64,000 nucleotides of DNA from Hyphomonas chukchiensis (GCF_000682695.1 NZ_AWFG01000074.1:62001-126000), one strand, 5' to 3'; counted from the first letter of the stretch, positions 16,570 through 26,653 are shown. Notes: generated by a model not told the origin, from the letters alone. Program-made: numbers and translations.

Positions 16570-17529
16570 ATGCAAAAGGATTACTCAAAGTACCGCACGG
16601 ATGGCTGCCTGATCGAGGAAACGCCCAGCGCCGCACCCATGCTCAAGGCTGACAATAGCGGCCTGCCCGAACGCGTCGACCTGCGCGGCCTCTGCTCGCC
16701 GGTCGAGGACCAGGGCCAGGTCGGCTCCTGCGCGGCCAATGCCGTCGTCGGCGCCCTGGAATATCACCAGCGCCTGTCCAGGCAGAACCTGATCGATCTC
16801 TCCCGCCTCTACGTCTATTACAACGCCCGCAAGATCGGCGGCACGACAGACAAGGATTGCGGCACCTTCATCCACCATGTCATGGCCTCGGTCCTCGCCT
16901 TCGGCGCCTGCCCGGAACGCGCCTGGCCCTATCAGCAGGCCATGTGGGCCACCGAGCCGATCCAGGCCTGCTACCAGGGCGCCGAACAGTTCAGCGCCAT
17001 ATCCTATGCCCGCACGGGCAGCGGTCTCGGCGCCAAGGCCACCGTCGCCAATGGCCTGCCCGTCGTGTTCGGCATCAGCCTGCCGGAACAGATGCTGATG
17101 GTCGAAGCCCGCGACACCGGCCAGATCGCCAGCCCGCGCGGTGGCTGGCCCCAGCCGTCGGGCGGCCACGCCATGCTGATCGTCGGTTATGACGACGCCC
17201 GCGGCGCCTGGCTCGTGCGCAACTCATGGGGCGCCGGCTGGGGGGAACAGGGCCACCTCTGGATCGCCTATGATGTCATGGAGCATTACAGCCATCCCTA
17301 TGGCTTCTGGACCATCGGCGCCATCGAGAGCCGGTCCAACTTCATGGTCAGCGGCCCGTCGCAACAGCAAGCCGTTGCCGCCGTCCGTGCCGAGGCACCG
17401 GCACAGGTGACCAGCGCCCTCTCCAACCTGAAGCGCAATCTCGGCGCCGACCTGGAATCCAGCCTCGAACAGGCCAAGCGCGGCATCCGCGAACGTCTGC
17501 GCGGGCCCGGCGCCGGTGGCGGCTATTGA
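16570..17529 (+). CDS. Papain-like (C1) cysteine peptidase, apparently cytoplasmic
   Basis: A 319-residue protein with a complete papain-type active site: Gln48 in the QGQVGSC box forms the oxyanion hole, Cys54 is the nucleophile, His200 sits in GGHAMLIVGY and Asn218 in VRNSWGAGWGEQGHLWI. It begins almost directly with the mature C1 fold; there is no signal peptide and only about 30 residues ahead of PERVDLR, so no classical inhibitory prodomain. The tail after about residue 260 is helical and low in complexity (LKRNLGADLESSLEQAKRG). It is the last gene of the tight SPFH-FHA-kinase-lipoprotein run. An effector that cleaves a target when the kinase signals is one reading; this is inference. 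Confidence 0.85.
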   Translation: MQKDYSKYRTDGCLIEETPSAAPMLKADNSGLPERVDLRGLCSPVEDQGQVGSCAANAVVGALEYHQRLSRQNLIDLSRLYVYYNARKIGGTTDKDCGTFIHHVMASVLAFGACPERAWPYQQAMWATEPIQACYQGAEQFSAISYARTGSGLGAKATVANGLPVVFGISLPEQMLMVEARDTGQIASPRGGWPQPSGGHAMLIVGYDDARGAWLVRNSWGAGWGEQGHLWIAYDVMEHYSHPYGFWTIGAIESRSNFMVSGPSQQQAVAAVRAEAPAQVTSALSNLKRNLGADLESSLEQAKRGIRERLRGPGAGGGY

Positions 17530-17612
17530 TCGGCTCGACCGCAGGACGCCAACGGACCGCCACACGACCGCTATGGAGATTAGCAGGCCAGGCGGCGGTC
17601 CTCCGGGCGTCC

Positions 17613-17652
17613 CCCACCCGGCAGGTGGGCCCCGGCACTTGTCCCCGGGGCC
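17613..17652 (+). terminator. Two overlapping GC hairpins after the protease gene
   Basis: CCCACC (17613-17618) pairs with GGTGGG (17624-17629), and GGCCCCGG (17628-17635) pairs with CCGGGGCC (17645-17652). The two stems share bases 17628-17629, so they compete. No U-run follows, so this is a weak terminator or attenuator within the 254-bp gap before the second kinase. The rest of the gap (17653-17783) shows no gene and presumably holds that kinase's promoter. Confidence 0.4.
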
Positions 17653-17783
17653 TCAATACAGAATGCGCGTAAATCCGGCAGACCGGGTCACACCGGTTGA
17701 AATTTTTCTGAATTCGCCCTCACCGTTGCGTCGCGCGGCGCGATCGGCAACACTCTCCGCCGGGATGTTACACATGTGGGGAC

Positions 17784-20171
17784 ATGACAATGAGCACGCC
17801 TGACCTCGACTCGCTGGCCATGGCCCTCTTCTCGGAAGCGCTGGACCAGCCCTCCGACACACGGCGTGACTGGATCGCCCTTCAGGCCGGCGGCAACATC
17901 GCCCTGCGCGACCGCGCGCTCGAACTCCTCGACGCCGACGGCTCCGGCAACATGTCCCTCAAGACAGGCGGCGCAGGGGCCGACGCAGCCCAGCCGCCCG
18001 CCCCCGAACGCATCGGCGCCTACCGCATCACCGGCCTCATCGGCCAGGGCGGCATGGGCGCCGTCTACGAGGGGACACGCGATTCCGGCGACTTCGCCCA
18101 CAAGGTCGCCATCAAGATCATCCGCCCCGGCGTCCTGTCAGATGCCCTCATCGCCCGCTTCCGCCGTGAACGCCAGATCCTCGCCGACCTCGCCCACGCC
18201 CATATCGCCCGCCTCCTCGATGGCGGCGAGCTGGAAGACGGTTCGCCCTATATCATCATGGAATATATCGACGGCCAGCCGATCACGGTCTGGGCCGACG
18301 AGCAGGGCCTCGGCATCGACGACCGGCTCTGGCTCTTCAGTGATGCCTGCGCCGCCGTGCGCCATGCCCACCAGAACCTCATCGTCCACCGCGACATCAC
18401 CCCCTCCAACGTGCTCGTGACGCAGGGCGGCCAGGTCAAGCTGATCGACTTCGGCATCGCCAAGCCGAACGACCTCGACGCGCTCGCCACCGAGCCCGGT
18501 GCAGGCTCCGCCTCGCTCATCAGCCTCAGCTTCACGCCCGGCTTTGCCGCCCCCGAGCGCGCGCAGGGCGCCGGCACCAACACGCTCTCGGACGTCTATT
18601 CCCTCGGCAAGCTGCTCGACGCCCTGATGGAAGACATGTCGCCTCCGGCTGACATCGCCGCCATCATCACCCGCGCCACCGAGATCGATCCCGAGAGCCG
18701 CTACGCGTCCGTCGATGCGCTGATGGAAGACGTCCAGAACTTCCGCACCGACCAGCCCGTCGAGGCCCGCGCAGGCGGCGCCGGCTACCGCATTGCCAAG
18801 TTCCTGAAGCGCCGCCGCCTCGTGGCCGCCGGCACAACGCTCGCCTTTCTCGGCCTCGCCACCGCCCTCGGCATCACCCTCGCGCAATACAACCGCGCCG
18901 AAGCCGCCCGCCGCGAAACCGACTACCGCTTCCAGCAGGTCCGCACCCTCGCCAAGTCGCTGATGTTCGACGTCTATGACAAGATCGACCTCGTGCCCGG
19001 CTCCACCGGTGCCAAGCTGGAACTCGCCGACGCTGCGCAGGCCTATCTGGATTCCCTCGCCGCCGACGAACGCGCCTCCGAAGCGCTCAAAATCGAAACG
19101 GCGCAGGGCTTTGTCCGCCTCGCCGAGATACAGGGCTCGCCGAGCTTCAGCTCGACCGGCGACATAAGCCACGCCGAAACCAACCGCCAGAGCGCCGCTG
19201 CCATCCTGAAACCGCTCGAAGCCAATCCCGACAAGAGCCCCGAACTCCTCCTCGCCCTCGGCGAACTCTATGCCGAACTCGCCAGCGCCTCCTTCTATAT
19301 CGACTTCGAAACAGACCGCGCCATCGCCGAAGACCAGACAAGCCTCGACTACTACAAGGCCTATCTGGAGCAGCGGCCGGACGACACCAAACAGCGTTTC
19401 AAATACCTCGCCATCGACGGCGACCTCGGCTCCATGCTTTATCGCAACGGCCAGTCCGACGAGGCCGTCGCCCGCCTCGAGAGAGTCACATCGGAGCTGG
19501 AAGCGCTGCTCAAGGATCATCCGGACAATGTCGACTTCCTCTACGGCCTCGGCCGCACGCAGCGCATGCAGTCCGAAGTCCTGCTCAACACGGGCCACCC
19601 GCAGGAAGCCGTCGACGCCGCAACCGCAGGGCTCGCGACCATGGAGAAGATCCACGCGCTCATCCCGGCCGAAACGCTCGCCTACTGGCGCGGCGTCATC
19701 TTCGCCCACTGGCGCCGGGCCTTCGCCTGGTACAAGCTCGGCGAGCCCGGAAAGGCCGTCGAGGACTACCAGGCCGCGCTCGCCCTGCTCGACAGGCGCA
19801 TCGCGCTTGATGCCGATGATGCCGATGCCAAGGAATCGCAGGCCATCCTTCTCGGTGAAATGGCCTACCCGCTGCTCGATCTCGGCCGTATGGAAGAAGC
19901 TGAGAAAAGCCTGCTGGGCGCCACCAAATGGTTCCAGGATCGCTACGAGAAGTCTCCCGATAAGGGCGCCTACCAGCGCAACATGCTGGTCCAGAATGTT
20001 CAGCTCCACGAGTTCTACAATAACTGGGGCGGTCACGAAGCCGAGCGCTGCTTCCGCCTCTCAGAGCTGAAGCGCTTCAACGACATCATGGAAGAGGCCG
20101 GCACAATGCTGGAAAGCGACCGGCCCGAAATGGCCGAATATTTCACCCAGCACCCGCCCTGCAAACAGTAA
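17784..20171 (+). CDS. Ser/Thr protein kinase with membrane helix and C-terminal TPR-like half
   Basis: A 795-residue kinase. The kinase domain lies about 78-335: glycine loop GQGGMG (87-92), ATP lysine Lys111, catalytic HRDITPSN (202-209), DFG (222-224). The loop lysine of canonical HRDLKP is replaced by Thr206, as in several proteobacterial TPR kinases. A membrane helix spans about 347-367. The remaining 400 residues are helical repeats consistent with TPRs, for example YLEQRPDDTKQRFKYLAIDG and the EAVDAATAGLATMEKIH region, and should be outside the cytoplasm. The ATG at 17784 is used; a second ATG two codons on is equally possible. It follows the FHA/kinase operon by 254 bp and probably belongs to the same signalling island. 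Confidence 0.88.
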   Translation: MTMSTPDLDSLAMALFSEALDQPSDTRRDWIALQAGGNIALRDRALELLDADGSGNMSLKTGGAGADAAQPPAPERIGAYRITGLIGQGGMGAVYEGTRDSGDFAHKVAIKIIRPGVLSDALIARFRRERQILADLAHAHIARLLDGGELEDGSPYIIMEYIDGQPITVWADEQGLGIDDRLWLFSDACAAVRHAHQNLIVHRDITPSNVLVTQGGQVKLIDFGIAKPNDLDALATEPGAGSASLISLSFTPGFAAPERAQGAGTNTLSDVYSLGKLLDALMEDMSPPADIAAIITRATEIDPESRYASVDALMEDVQNFRTDQPVEARAGGAGYRIAKFLKRRRLVAAGTTLAFLGLATALGITLAQYNRAEAARRETDYRFQQVRTLAKSLMFDVYDKIDLVPGSTGAKLELADAAQAYLDSLAADERASEALKIETAQGFVRLAEIQGSPSFSSTGDISHAETNRQSAAAILKPLEANPDKSPELLLALGELYAELASASFYIDFETDRAIAEDQTSLDYYKAYLEQRPDDTKQRFKYLAIDGDLGSMLYRNGQSDEAVARLERVTSELEALLKDHPDNVDFLYGLGRTQRMQSEVLLNTGHPQEAVDAATAGLATMEKIHALIPAETLAYWRGVIFAHWRRAFAWYKLGEPGKAVEDYQAALALLDRRIALDADDADAKESQAILLGEMAYPLLDLGRMEEAEKSLLGATKWFQDRYEKSPDKGAYQRNMLVQNVQLHEFYNNWGGHEAERCFRLSELKRFNDIMEEAGTMLESDRPEMAEYFTQHPPCKQ

Positions 20172-20888
20172 TCAGAACATCACCGACAGGATCAGCCCGG
20201 CAATGACCACCACGCCGGCGAGCCCGCCCGTCATGGCCGCTTTCTGCCACATCGCGTGTACCCGTTCGAGGGACACGCTGCCCGTCTCCCAGCCCGGCAC
20301 GGACGTGAACATGAGGCCCAGCAATCCGCCCCGTCCCTCAACCATGCCGAGGTCGACCAGCGGCAGGCCGGTCTTCTGCACGATCGTGTCCACCATCTGC
20401 CCCATCGTCTCCTCTGCCATGCCCGTCGCCAGCGCCCGGTCCTCGCCCAGCACGATCAGATCGCCATTGGTCAGCCGCAGGCCGTAATTGCGCTGCATGT
20501 TGGCCATGCCGAACGAGCGGAACGCCTCCAGCCGTGTCTCCACCGCCGCCACGTCCTTCACGTCCAGCGCTAGCCGCACACGCGCCTCATGCGCCATCAG
20601 CGACCGCCCCGCCGGCAGGTCCAGCACCAGCTCGCCCGGCGCAATCTTCACCCGCCACAGCCGCTTTGCCTGGCAGTCCCGCCAGACAGATCCTGTCAGC
20701 CCCAGCATCCATACGGGCAGCACAAGCAGAATCAGCCCCGGCCCCCAATTCCCCGAAATCAGCAGCGCCAGCACCAGCGCCGCCAGGAACAGTCCCAGGC
20801 TCGCCAACACCAGTGCCGCCACGTAACCGCCAACCCAGCCGGCCGTCGGCCGGTGCAGCACCGTATCGCCCTCAATCGTCGCTATCAT
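20172..20888 (-). CDS. Uncharacterised membrane protein
   Basis: A 238-residue protein of no family I recognise. It has two adjacent hydrophobic helices near the N-terminus (about 20-45 and 50-68, GYVAALVLASLGLFL... and GPGLILLVLPVWMLG), a soluble middle of mixed alpha/beta character (about 75-205), and a final hydrophobic helix (about 217-238, GLAGVVVIAGLILSVMF). The architecture resembles PH-like membrane-associated proteins but I cannot establish that. Its stop abuts the stop of the TPR kinase (convergent, no gap), and it is divergent from the hydrolase gene across 114 bp. Confidence 0.65.
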   Translation of the reverse strand: MIATIEGDTVLHRPTAGWVGGYVAALVLASLGLFLAALVLALLISGNWGPGLILLVLPVWMLGLTGSVWRDCQAKRLWRVKIAPGELVLDLPAGRSLMAHEARVRLALDVKDVAAVETRLEAFRSFGMANMQRNYGLRLTNGDLIVLGEDRALATGMAEETMGQMVDTIVQKTGLPLVDLGMVEGRGGLLGLMFTSVPGWETGSVSLERVHAMWQKAAMTGGLAGVVVIAGLILSVMF

Positions 20889-21002
20889 CGTGCATTTTCC
20901 TCCCTGTCAGAGAGGCGCAGGAATGCCGCAAAACGGGTCGCCCCTACGGCAATCGAATGCCGGGTCTGGACAGGGCCCGCCAAAGCCGGGCAAATCATCT
21001 CC

Positions 21003-21875
21003 ATGACAAAATTCTCCGGCCCGACCTCGAACAGTTTCATCTCCCAGCGCCTGCGCCTCCACTATGTCGACTGGGGCAATCACGACGCCCCGCCGCTCGT
21101 CCTCGTGCATGGCGGCCGCGACCATTGCCGCAGCTGGGACTGGGTCGCCGAGGAACTCAGCAAGGACTGGCACGTCGTCGCGCCGGACCTGCGCGGCCAT
21201 GGCGACAGCGCCTGGTCGGAAGACGGTGAATATTCCGTCCGCGCCTGCGTCTACGATCTCGCCCAGCTGATCCACCAGCTGAAGTTCGATCCGGTCACCA
21301 TTGTCTCCCATTCCTATGGCGGCGCCATCTCCCTGCGCTATGCCGGCATCTATCCGGAAAAGGTCCGCAAGATCGTCGCCATCGAGGGCCTCGGCCCGTC
21401 GCCCAAGGTGATCAAGGAACGCTTCAGCGACACGCCCGGCCAGCGCATGCGCGACTGGATCGACTCCAAGCGCGCCGCCGCCGGTCGCACCTCGAAGAAG
21501 TACGCGACGCTCGAAGACGCCTACCAGCGCATGAAAACCGAGAACAGCTACCTGACAGACGAGCAGGCCCGCCACCTCACCGTCCACGGCATCAGCCAGA
21601 ACGAGGACGGCACCTATTCCTGGAAGTTCGACAATTACTTCCGCGTGATGACGCCCTATGACATCCCCTACGAAGACATCCAGACACTCTGGGAAGCCAT
21701 CACATGCCCCGCGCTCCTCCTCTATGGCGAGAAGAGCTGGGCCTCGAACCCGGAGGAAGATGGCCGCGCCAAGCACTTCAAGGACGCCACCGTCAAGGTC
21801 TACGAAAACGCCGGCCACTGGCTCCACCACGACCAGTTCGACCGCTTCATCGCCGACATGAAAGCGTTTCTCTAA
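21003..21875 (+). CDS. Alpha/beta hydrolase
   Basis: A 290-residue alpha/beta-hydrolase fold protein. The oxyanion motif HGGRDHCRSWD follows strand 3, the nucleophile elbow is SHSYGG (Ser in the centre), an acid residue is expected near LLLYGEKSWAS, and the histidine is in ENAGHWLHHDQ. There is no signal peptide, so it acts in the cytoplasm. The frame is open for 138 codons upstream, but the ATG at 21003 is where family similarity begins (MTKFSGPTSNSF). Substrate unknown. Downstream is a repeat-bearing intergenic stretch. Confidence 0.85.
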   Translation: MTKFSGPTSNSFISQRLRLHYVDWGNHDAPPLVLVHGGRDHCRSWDWVAEELSKDWHVVAPDLRGHGDSAWSEDGEYSVRACVYDLAQLIHQLKFDPVTIVSHSYGGAISLRYAGIYPEKVRKIVAIEGLGPSPKVIKERFSDTPGQRMRDWIDSKRAAAGRTSKKYATLEDAYQRMKTENSYLTDEQARHLTVHGISQNEDGTYSWKFDNYFRVMTPYDIPYEDIQTLWEAITCPALLLYGEKSWASNPEEDGRAKHFKDATVKVYENAGHWLHHDQFDRFIADMKAFL

Positions 21876-21889
21876 CGCCCCACACCTGA

Positions 21890-21964
21890 ACGCTGATGCT
21901 GAGCGAAGTCGAAGGACGAGCCCTCAAAAGCCGCAGTCCCGGCGAAAGCCGGGACCTCATGCAA
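21890..21964. repeat. Intergenic palindromic repeat (REP-like), copy 1
   Basis: Two elements lie together. GCTGAGCGAAGTCGAAGGACG (about 21897-21917) resembles a short repeat widespread between genes in sphingomonads and caulobacters. Next, GTCCCGGC (21936-21943) and GCCGGGAC (21948-21955) form a perfect 8-bp stem around a GAAA tetraloop, followed by CTCATGCAA (to 21964). The end CCGGGACCTCATGCAA recurs at 22714-22729 in this window. The rest of the 207-bp gap shows no gene. Confidence 0.65.
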
Positions 21965-22082
21965 CCGAACACCACTTATCCCCCGCAACCCTGCGCCCAG
22001 ATCCCCCGTCACGACACGCAAAACCCGTCGGATAACTTACCCCTTATCCGCCCCCATCCGCGCCGCCCTTATACTGGCGCCC

Positions 22083-22685
22083 ATGGACCAGCTCCTCGCC
22101 TCTCTCTTCGCCCGCGTGCGCAACCTGATGGATGACTTCATCAGCCGGATCGGCGGCGGCCCGGCCGTCACCATGTCGCGCGCCGCCTTCCGCGAGGCCT
22201 GCAAGGAGCTCCGAAAGATCGAGGACACCCTGCGTGCCGCGCTCAGCACGATGGCCGTCGACGTCGTCCTCCCGCCGCTCCCCCCGAAACCCACCGCCAC
22301 ACCGTCCGCCGACCGCGCCGCGCCAAAACCCGCTGCCACCAAGCCCACGCCCTGTGTCGGCGTCTTCAATCCCTGCATGCCTCTGGACACGCCCGCTGAG
22401 GCCCCGAAATCCGCCAGATCAGTCAGCGCGCCCCGCACACCGACAGAGACACCCGAGCCCACAACAGAAAGCCTCTTGCGCCGCATCGCGCGCATGCAGG
22501 CTGTGCTGGACAACCCGCTCCCCTATGCCGAGCGCGTTGCCCGCCATATCGATGAAACCGCCAAAATCGGCTCGCCCGACGTGATGGAGTATGCGCTCAA
22601 GCTCGCCCTGCCGCCCGATCTTGCGAGCGACCCGAATGTCACCAGCTACCTTCTCGCCCTCCAGCCCAAATGGCCACCGGGCTAG
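22083..22685 (+). CDS. Uncharacterised proline-rich protein
   Basis: A 200-residue protein without recognisable family. It starts with a helical segment (MDQLLASLFARVRNLMDDF), has a low-complexity Pro/Ala/Thr linker (about 60-125) and ends in a second helical block (LLRRIARMQAVLDNPLPYAERVARHI, cut here). No signal peptide or membrane segment. A TATACT hexamer at 22070-22075 ends 7 bases before the ATG and no Shine-Dalgarno is present, which would fit a leaderless transcript, but the -35 is poor. It is flanked on both sides by palindromic repeats. That it is a real gene rests on length, codon pattern and a clean start; moderate certainty. Confidence 0.6.
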   Translation: MDQLLASLFARVRNLMDDFISRIGGGPAVTMSRAAFREACKELRKIEDTLRAALSTMAVDVVLPPLPPKPTATPSADRAAPKPAATKPTPCVGVFNPCMPLDTPAEAPKSARSVSAPRTPTETPEPTTESLLRRIARMQAVLDNPLPYAERVARHIDETAKIGSPDVMEYALKLALPPDLASDPNVTSYLLALQPKWPPG

Positions 22686-22698
22686 GCTCATATGGCCG

Positions 22699-22759
22699 CG
22701 GTCCGGGCCAAGACCGGGACCTCATGCAATCAAAGAGCGTCCCCCGGCCTCCGCCGGGG
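22699..22759. repeat. Intergenic palindromic repeat (REP-like), copy 2
   Basis: GGTCCGGGCC...GACCGGGACC (22700-22721) is a degenerate version of the copy-1 stem and is followed by the same CTCATGCAA (22721-22729). A second hairpin follows: CCCCGGC (22742-22748) with GCCGGGG (22753-22759), loop CTCC. The elements fill the gap between the proline-rich gene and the convergent crotonase gene, and may act as a bidirectional transcription end. Confidence 0.6.
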
Positions 22760-22795
22760 ATACAGGCCGTGGAGGACGTGTCAGCCAGCAGCCCG

Positions 22796-23605
22796 TCAGT
22801 CGATGAAATCGCCGACGCGTTTCTGCAGGCCCGCCATCACGGCCTCGATCTGGTTCTTCGAGCCCATCAGCGTTTCCTGCAGCTCGGACTCCGCCAGCAG
22901 CGCGTCGGCATCGCTGCCGTCCGCAATCCGGTTATACAGCTTCTTCGCCGTCTGCACCGCGCTCGGGCTCTTCTCGGCGATCAGCTGCGCCAGGTTCATT
23001 GCGTCCTCATACGGCGTCTCCGACAGGTGCGTCACGAAGCCCATCTCCTTGGCTTCCGTGCCCGTAAAGATGCGGCCCGTATAGGTCAGCTCACGGATCA
23101 CGTCGTCACGCACCAGCCGGCGCATGATGGCCGTCGAGCTCATGTCCGGCACGAGGCCCCATTTCACTTCGAGGATCGACATCTTCGTCTCCGGATGCAC
23201 GATCCGGATGTCCGCCCCGAGCGCCACCTGGAAGCCGCCGCCCAGCGCCACGCCATGCACCGCCGCGATCACCGGCACACGCAATGTCCGCCAGCCCCAC
23301 ACGGCCTGCTGCGCCCGGTTGGCAATGCCATGCGTGCGCGCCGCAAGCCCGCCACCGGCGACGCTGTTCTCGCTGCGCTTGCCTTCGGCCATCTTGGCGA
23401 AATTGCCCATGTCGAGCCCGGCGCAGAACGCCCGCCCCTCGCCCGACAGCACAACGCAGCGGATTTCCTTGTTGGCGTTGATCTCTTCCGCCGCCGAGAG
23501 CAGCCGCGCAAACATCGCGTCGTCCAGCGCGTTCATCTTGTCCGCGCGCACCAGCCGCACATCCGCGACGCCCTTGTTCACCGAAATTGTAATGCGATCC
23601 GTCAT
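22796..23605 (-). CDS. Enoyl-CoA hydratase/isomerase (crotonase) family protein
   Basis: A 269-residue crotonase-fold protein. The oxyanion-hole segments are AFCAGLDMGNF (with RCVVLSGEG just before) and the HGVALGGGFQVALGADIRI block. The family includes hydratases, isomerases and hydrolases acting on acyl-CoA thioesters; exact chemistry is not certain. I chose the ATG at 23605 because AGGA lies about 8 nt upstream and the family starts at DRITISVNKG; a longer frame to 23635 has no ribosome site. It is the third gene of a run with an acyl-CoA dehydrogenase and a Baeyer-Villiger monooxygenase, consistent with degradation of a ketone or lipid-like compound to acyl-CoA intermediates. Confidence 0.88.
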   Translation of the reverse strand: MTDRITISVNKGVADVRLVRADKMNALDDAMFARLLSAAEEINANKEIRCVVLSGEGRAFCAGLDMGNFAKMAEGKRSENSVAGGGLAARTHGIANRAQQAVWGWRTLRVPVIAAVHGVALGGGFQVALGADIRIVHPETKMSILEVKWGLVPDMSSTAIMRRLVRDDVIRELTYTGRIFTGTEAKEMGFVTHLSETPYEDAMNLAQLIAEKSPSAVQTAKKLYNRIADGSDADALLAESELQETLMGSKNQIEAVMAGLQKRVGDFID

Positions 23606-23646
23606 TGTCAGTATCCTGTCCTTGTTCCGTTTCATCCAAGCGCCGT

Positions 23647-24810
23647 TCAGCGCGTATCCATCAGGTTCCGCGCCACCACCATGCGGTGCACTTCTGAAGG
23701 GCCGTCATAGATCCGCATGTTGCGGATACGCCCCGCAAACAGGTGCAGCGGCATTTCCTTCGTCATGCCCATCGCGCCGAAGCACTGCATGGCATTGTCG
23801 ATCATCTCCTGCGCCATCTCGGTCGCATAGTATTTCAGCATCGATATTTCCGTGCGCACGTCGCGGCCATTGTCCAGCTTCCACGCGCAATCATAGGCCA
23901 TCAGGCGTGCCGCGTGAATCTTCGCCGCGCCATCCGCCACCCACCATTGCACCGACTGGCGCTGCGACAGCTTCTGCCCGAACGTCACCCGTTGCGGCGC
24001 ATACTCCACCATCATGTCCAGCGCCCGCTGCGCCGCGCCAATGCACCAGGCCGCCATCTCCATCCGCCGCGTGCCAAGGCGTATCTGCATCGGCCCGAAA
24101 CCGTCGCCTTCCTTGCCGAGCAGCTTCCAGCCCGGCACCCGGCAATCCTCCAGCACCACTTCGTAAGTATACTCGCCGCCCAGCATCGGAATGCGCCGCA
24201 GCACCTTGAATCCCGGATTGTCGCCATCCACCAGGAAGGCCGACATGCCGCCCCGTGCCCGCTTCACCGGGTCGGTAATCGCCATCAGGATCGTGAAATC
24301 CGCCTCCGCCGCGCGCGTGATCCATATCTTGCGGCCATTGATCACCCAGTCGTCGCCGTCGCGCACCGCGCGTGTCAGCATGCCCGCCGGGTCTGCCCCC
24401 GCACCCGGCTCAGAGATACCAATTGCCGAAATCGTCTCGCCCCGCGCATAGGGCTCAAGGTAGGCGGTCCGCTGCTGCTCGTTCACCGTCGCCATCAGCA
24501 TCTGCAGGTTCGGCGAATCCGGCGGCAGCGTATATTGCGCCACGGTCGAGCCCAGCGCCTCGTTCACGGCCACCAGCGCCACATGCGGCATGCCCATGCC
24601 GCCGGCATCCTCCGGAGCATCAAGGCTCCACAGGCCCATCTCCTTGGACACCTTGTCCAGCCGCGCCCGCTCGCTCGCGGTCAGGTAGGCGCCCGTGCCC
24701 TCGGCGTCGCGCTCCAGCACGCCCGGCTCCAGCGGGATCAGTTCTTCGCGTACGAAACGCTGCACCAGGTCGCGCAGCATCCGGTACTCTTCGGCAAGTT
24801 CAAAATCCAT
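23647..24810 (-). CDS. Acyl-CoA dehydrogenase family protein
   Basis: A 387-residue flavoprotein with the acyl-CoA dehydrogenase fold: N-terminal helical domain (YRMLRDLVQRFVREEL), central beta domain (AIGISEPGAGADPAGM, WVINGRKIWITRA) and C-terminal helices (QCFGAMGMTKEMPL). Near the end it has IYDGPSEVHRMVVAR, the variant of the signature found in the ACAD10/11-like branch, with Asp where medium-chain enzymes have the catalytic Glu. AAGGAG lies 9 nt before the ATG. It transfers electrons from a thioester substrate to ETF. It sits between the monooxygenase (30 bp upstream) and crotonase genes, and is probably co-transcribed with them. Confidence 0.92.
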   Translation of the reverse strand: MDFELAEEYRMLRDLVQRFVREELIPLEPGVLERDAEGTGAYLTASERARLDKVSKEMGLWSLDAPEDAGGMGMPHVALVAVNEALGSTVAQYTLPPDSPNLQMLMATVNEQQRTAYLEPYARGETISAIGISEPGAGADPAGMLTRAVRDGDDWVINGRKIWITRAAEADFTILMAITDPVKRARGGMSAFLVDGDNPGFKVLRRIPMLGGEYTYEVVLEDCRVPGWKLLGKEGDGFGPMQIRLGTRRMEMAAWCIGAAQRALDMMVEYAPQRVTFGQKLSQRQSVQWWVADGAAKIHAARLMAYDCAWKLDNGRDVRTEISMLKYYATEMAQEMIDNAMQCFGAMGMTKEMPLHLFAGRIRNMRIYDGPSEVHRMVVARNLMDTR

Positions 24811-24840
24811 GTCGTGCTCCTTGCCTCATTTGCGCACGCC

Positions 24841-26646
<1,806 letters not shown>

Positions 26647-26653
26647 TGCGTTT

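Noticed and set aside
10454..17529. Type VI secretion regulation (FHA plus PpkA-like kinase)
   Set aside because: No tss/tag structural gene is present in the window; FHA and kinase alone do not support it.
18138..20036. A 632-codon open frame on the minus strand
   Set aside because: Fully antisense to the TPR kinase with its conserved kinase motifs; the translation is Gly/Val/Glu/Asp-rich noise.
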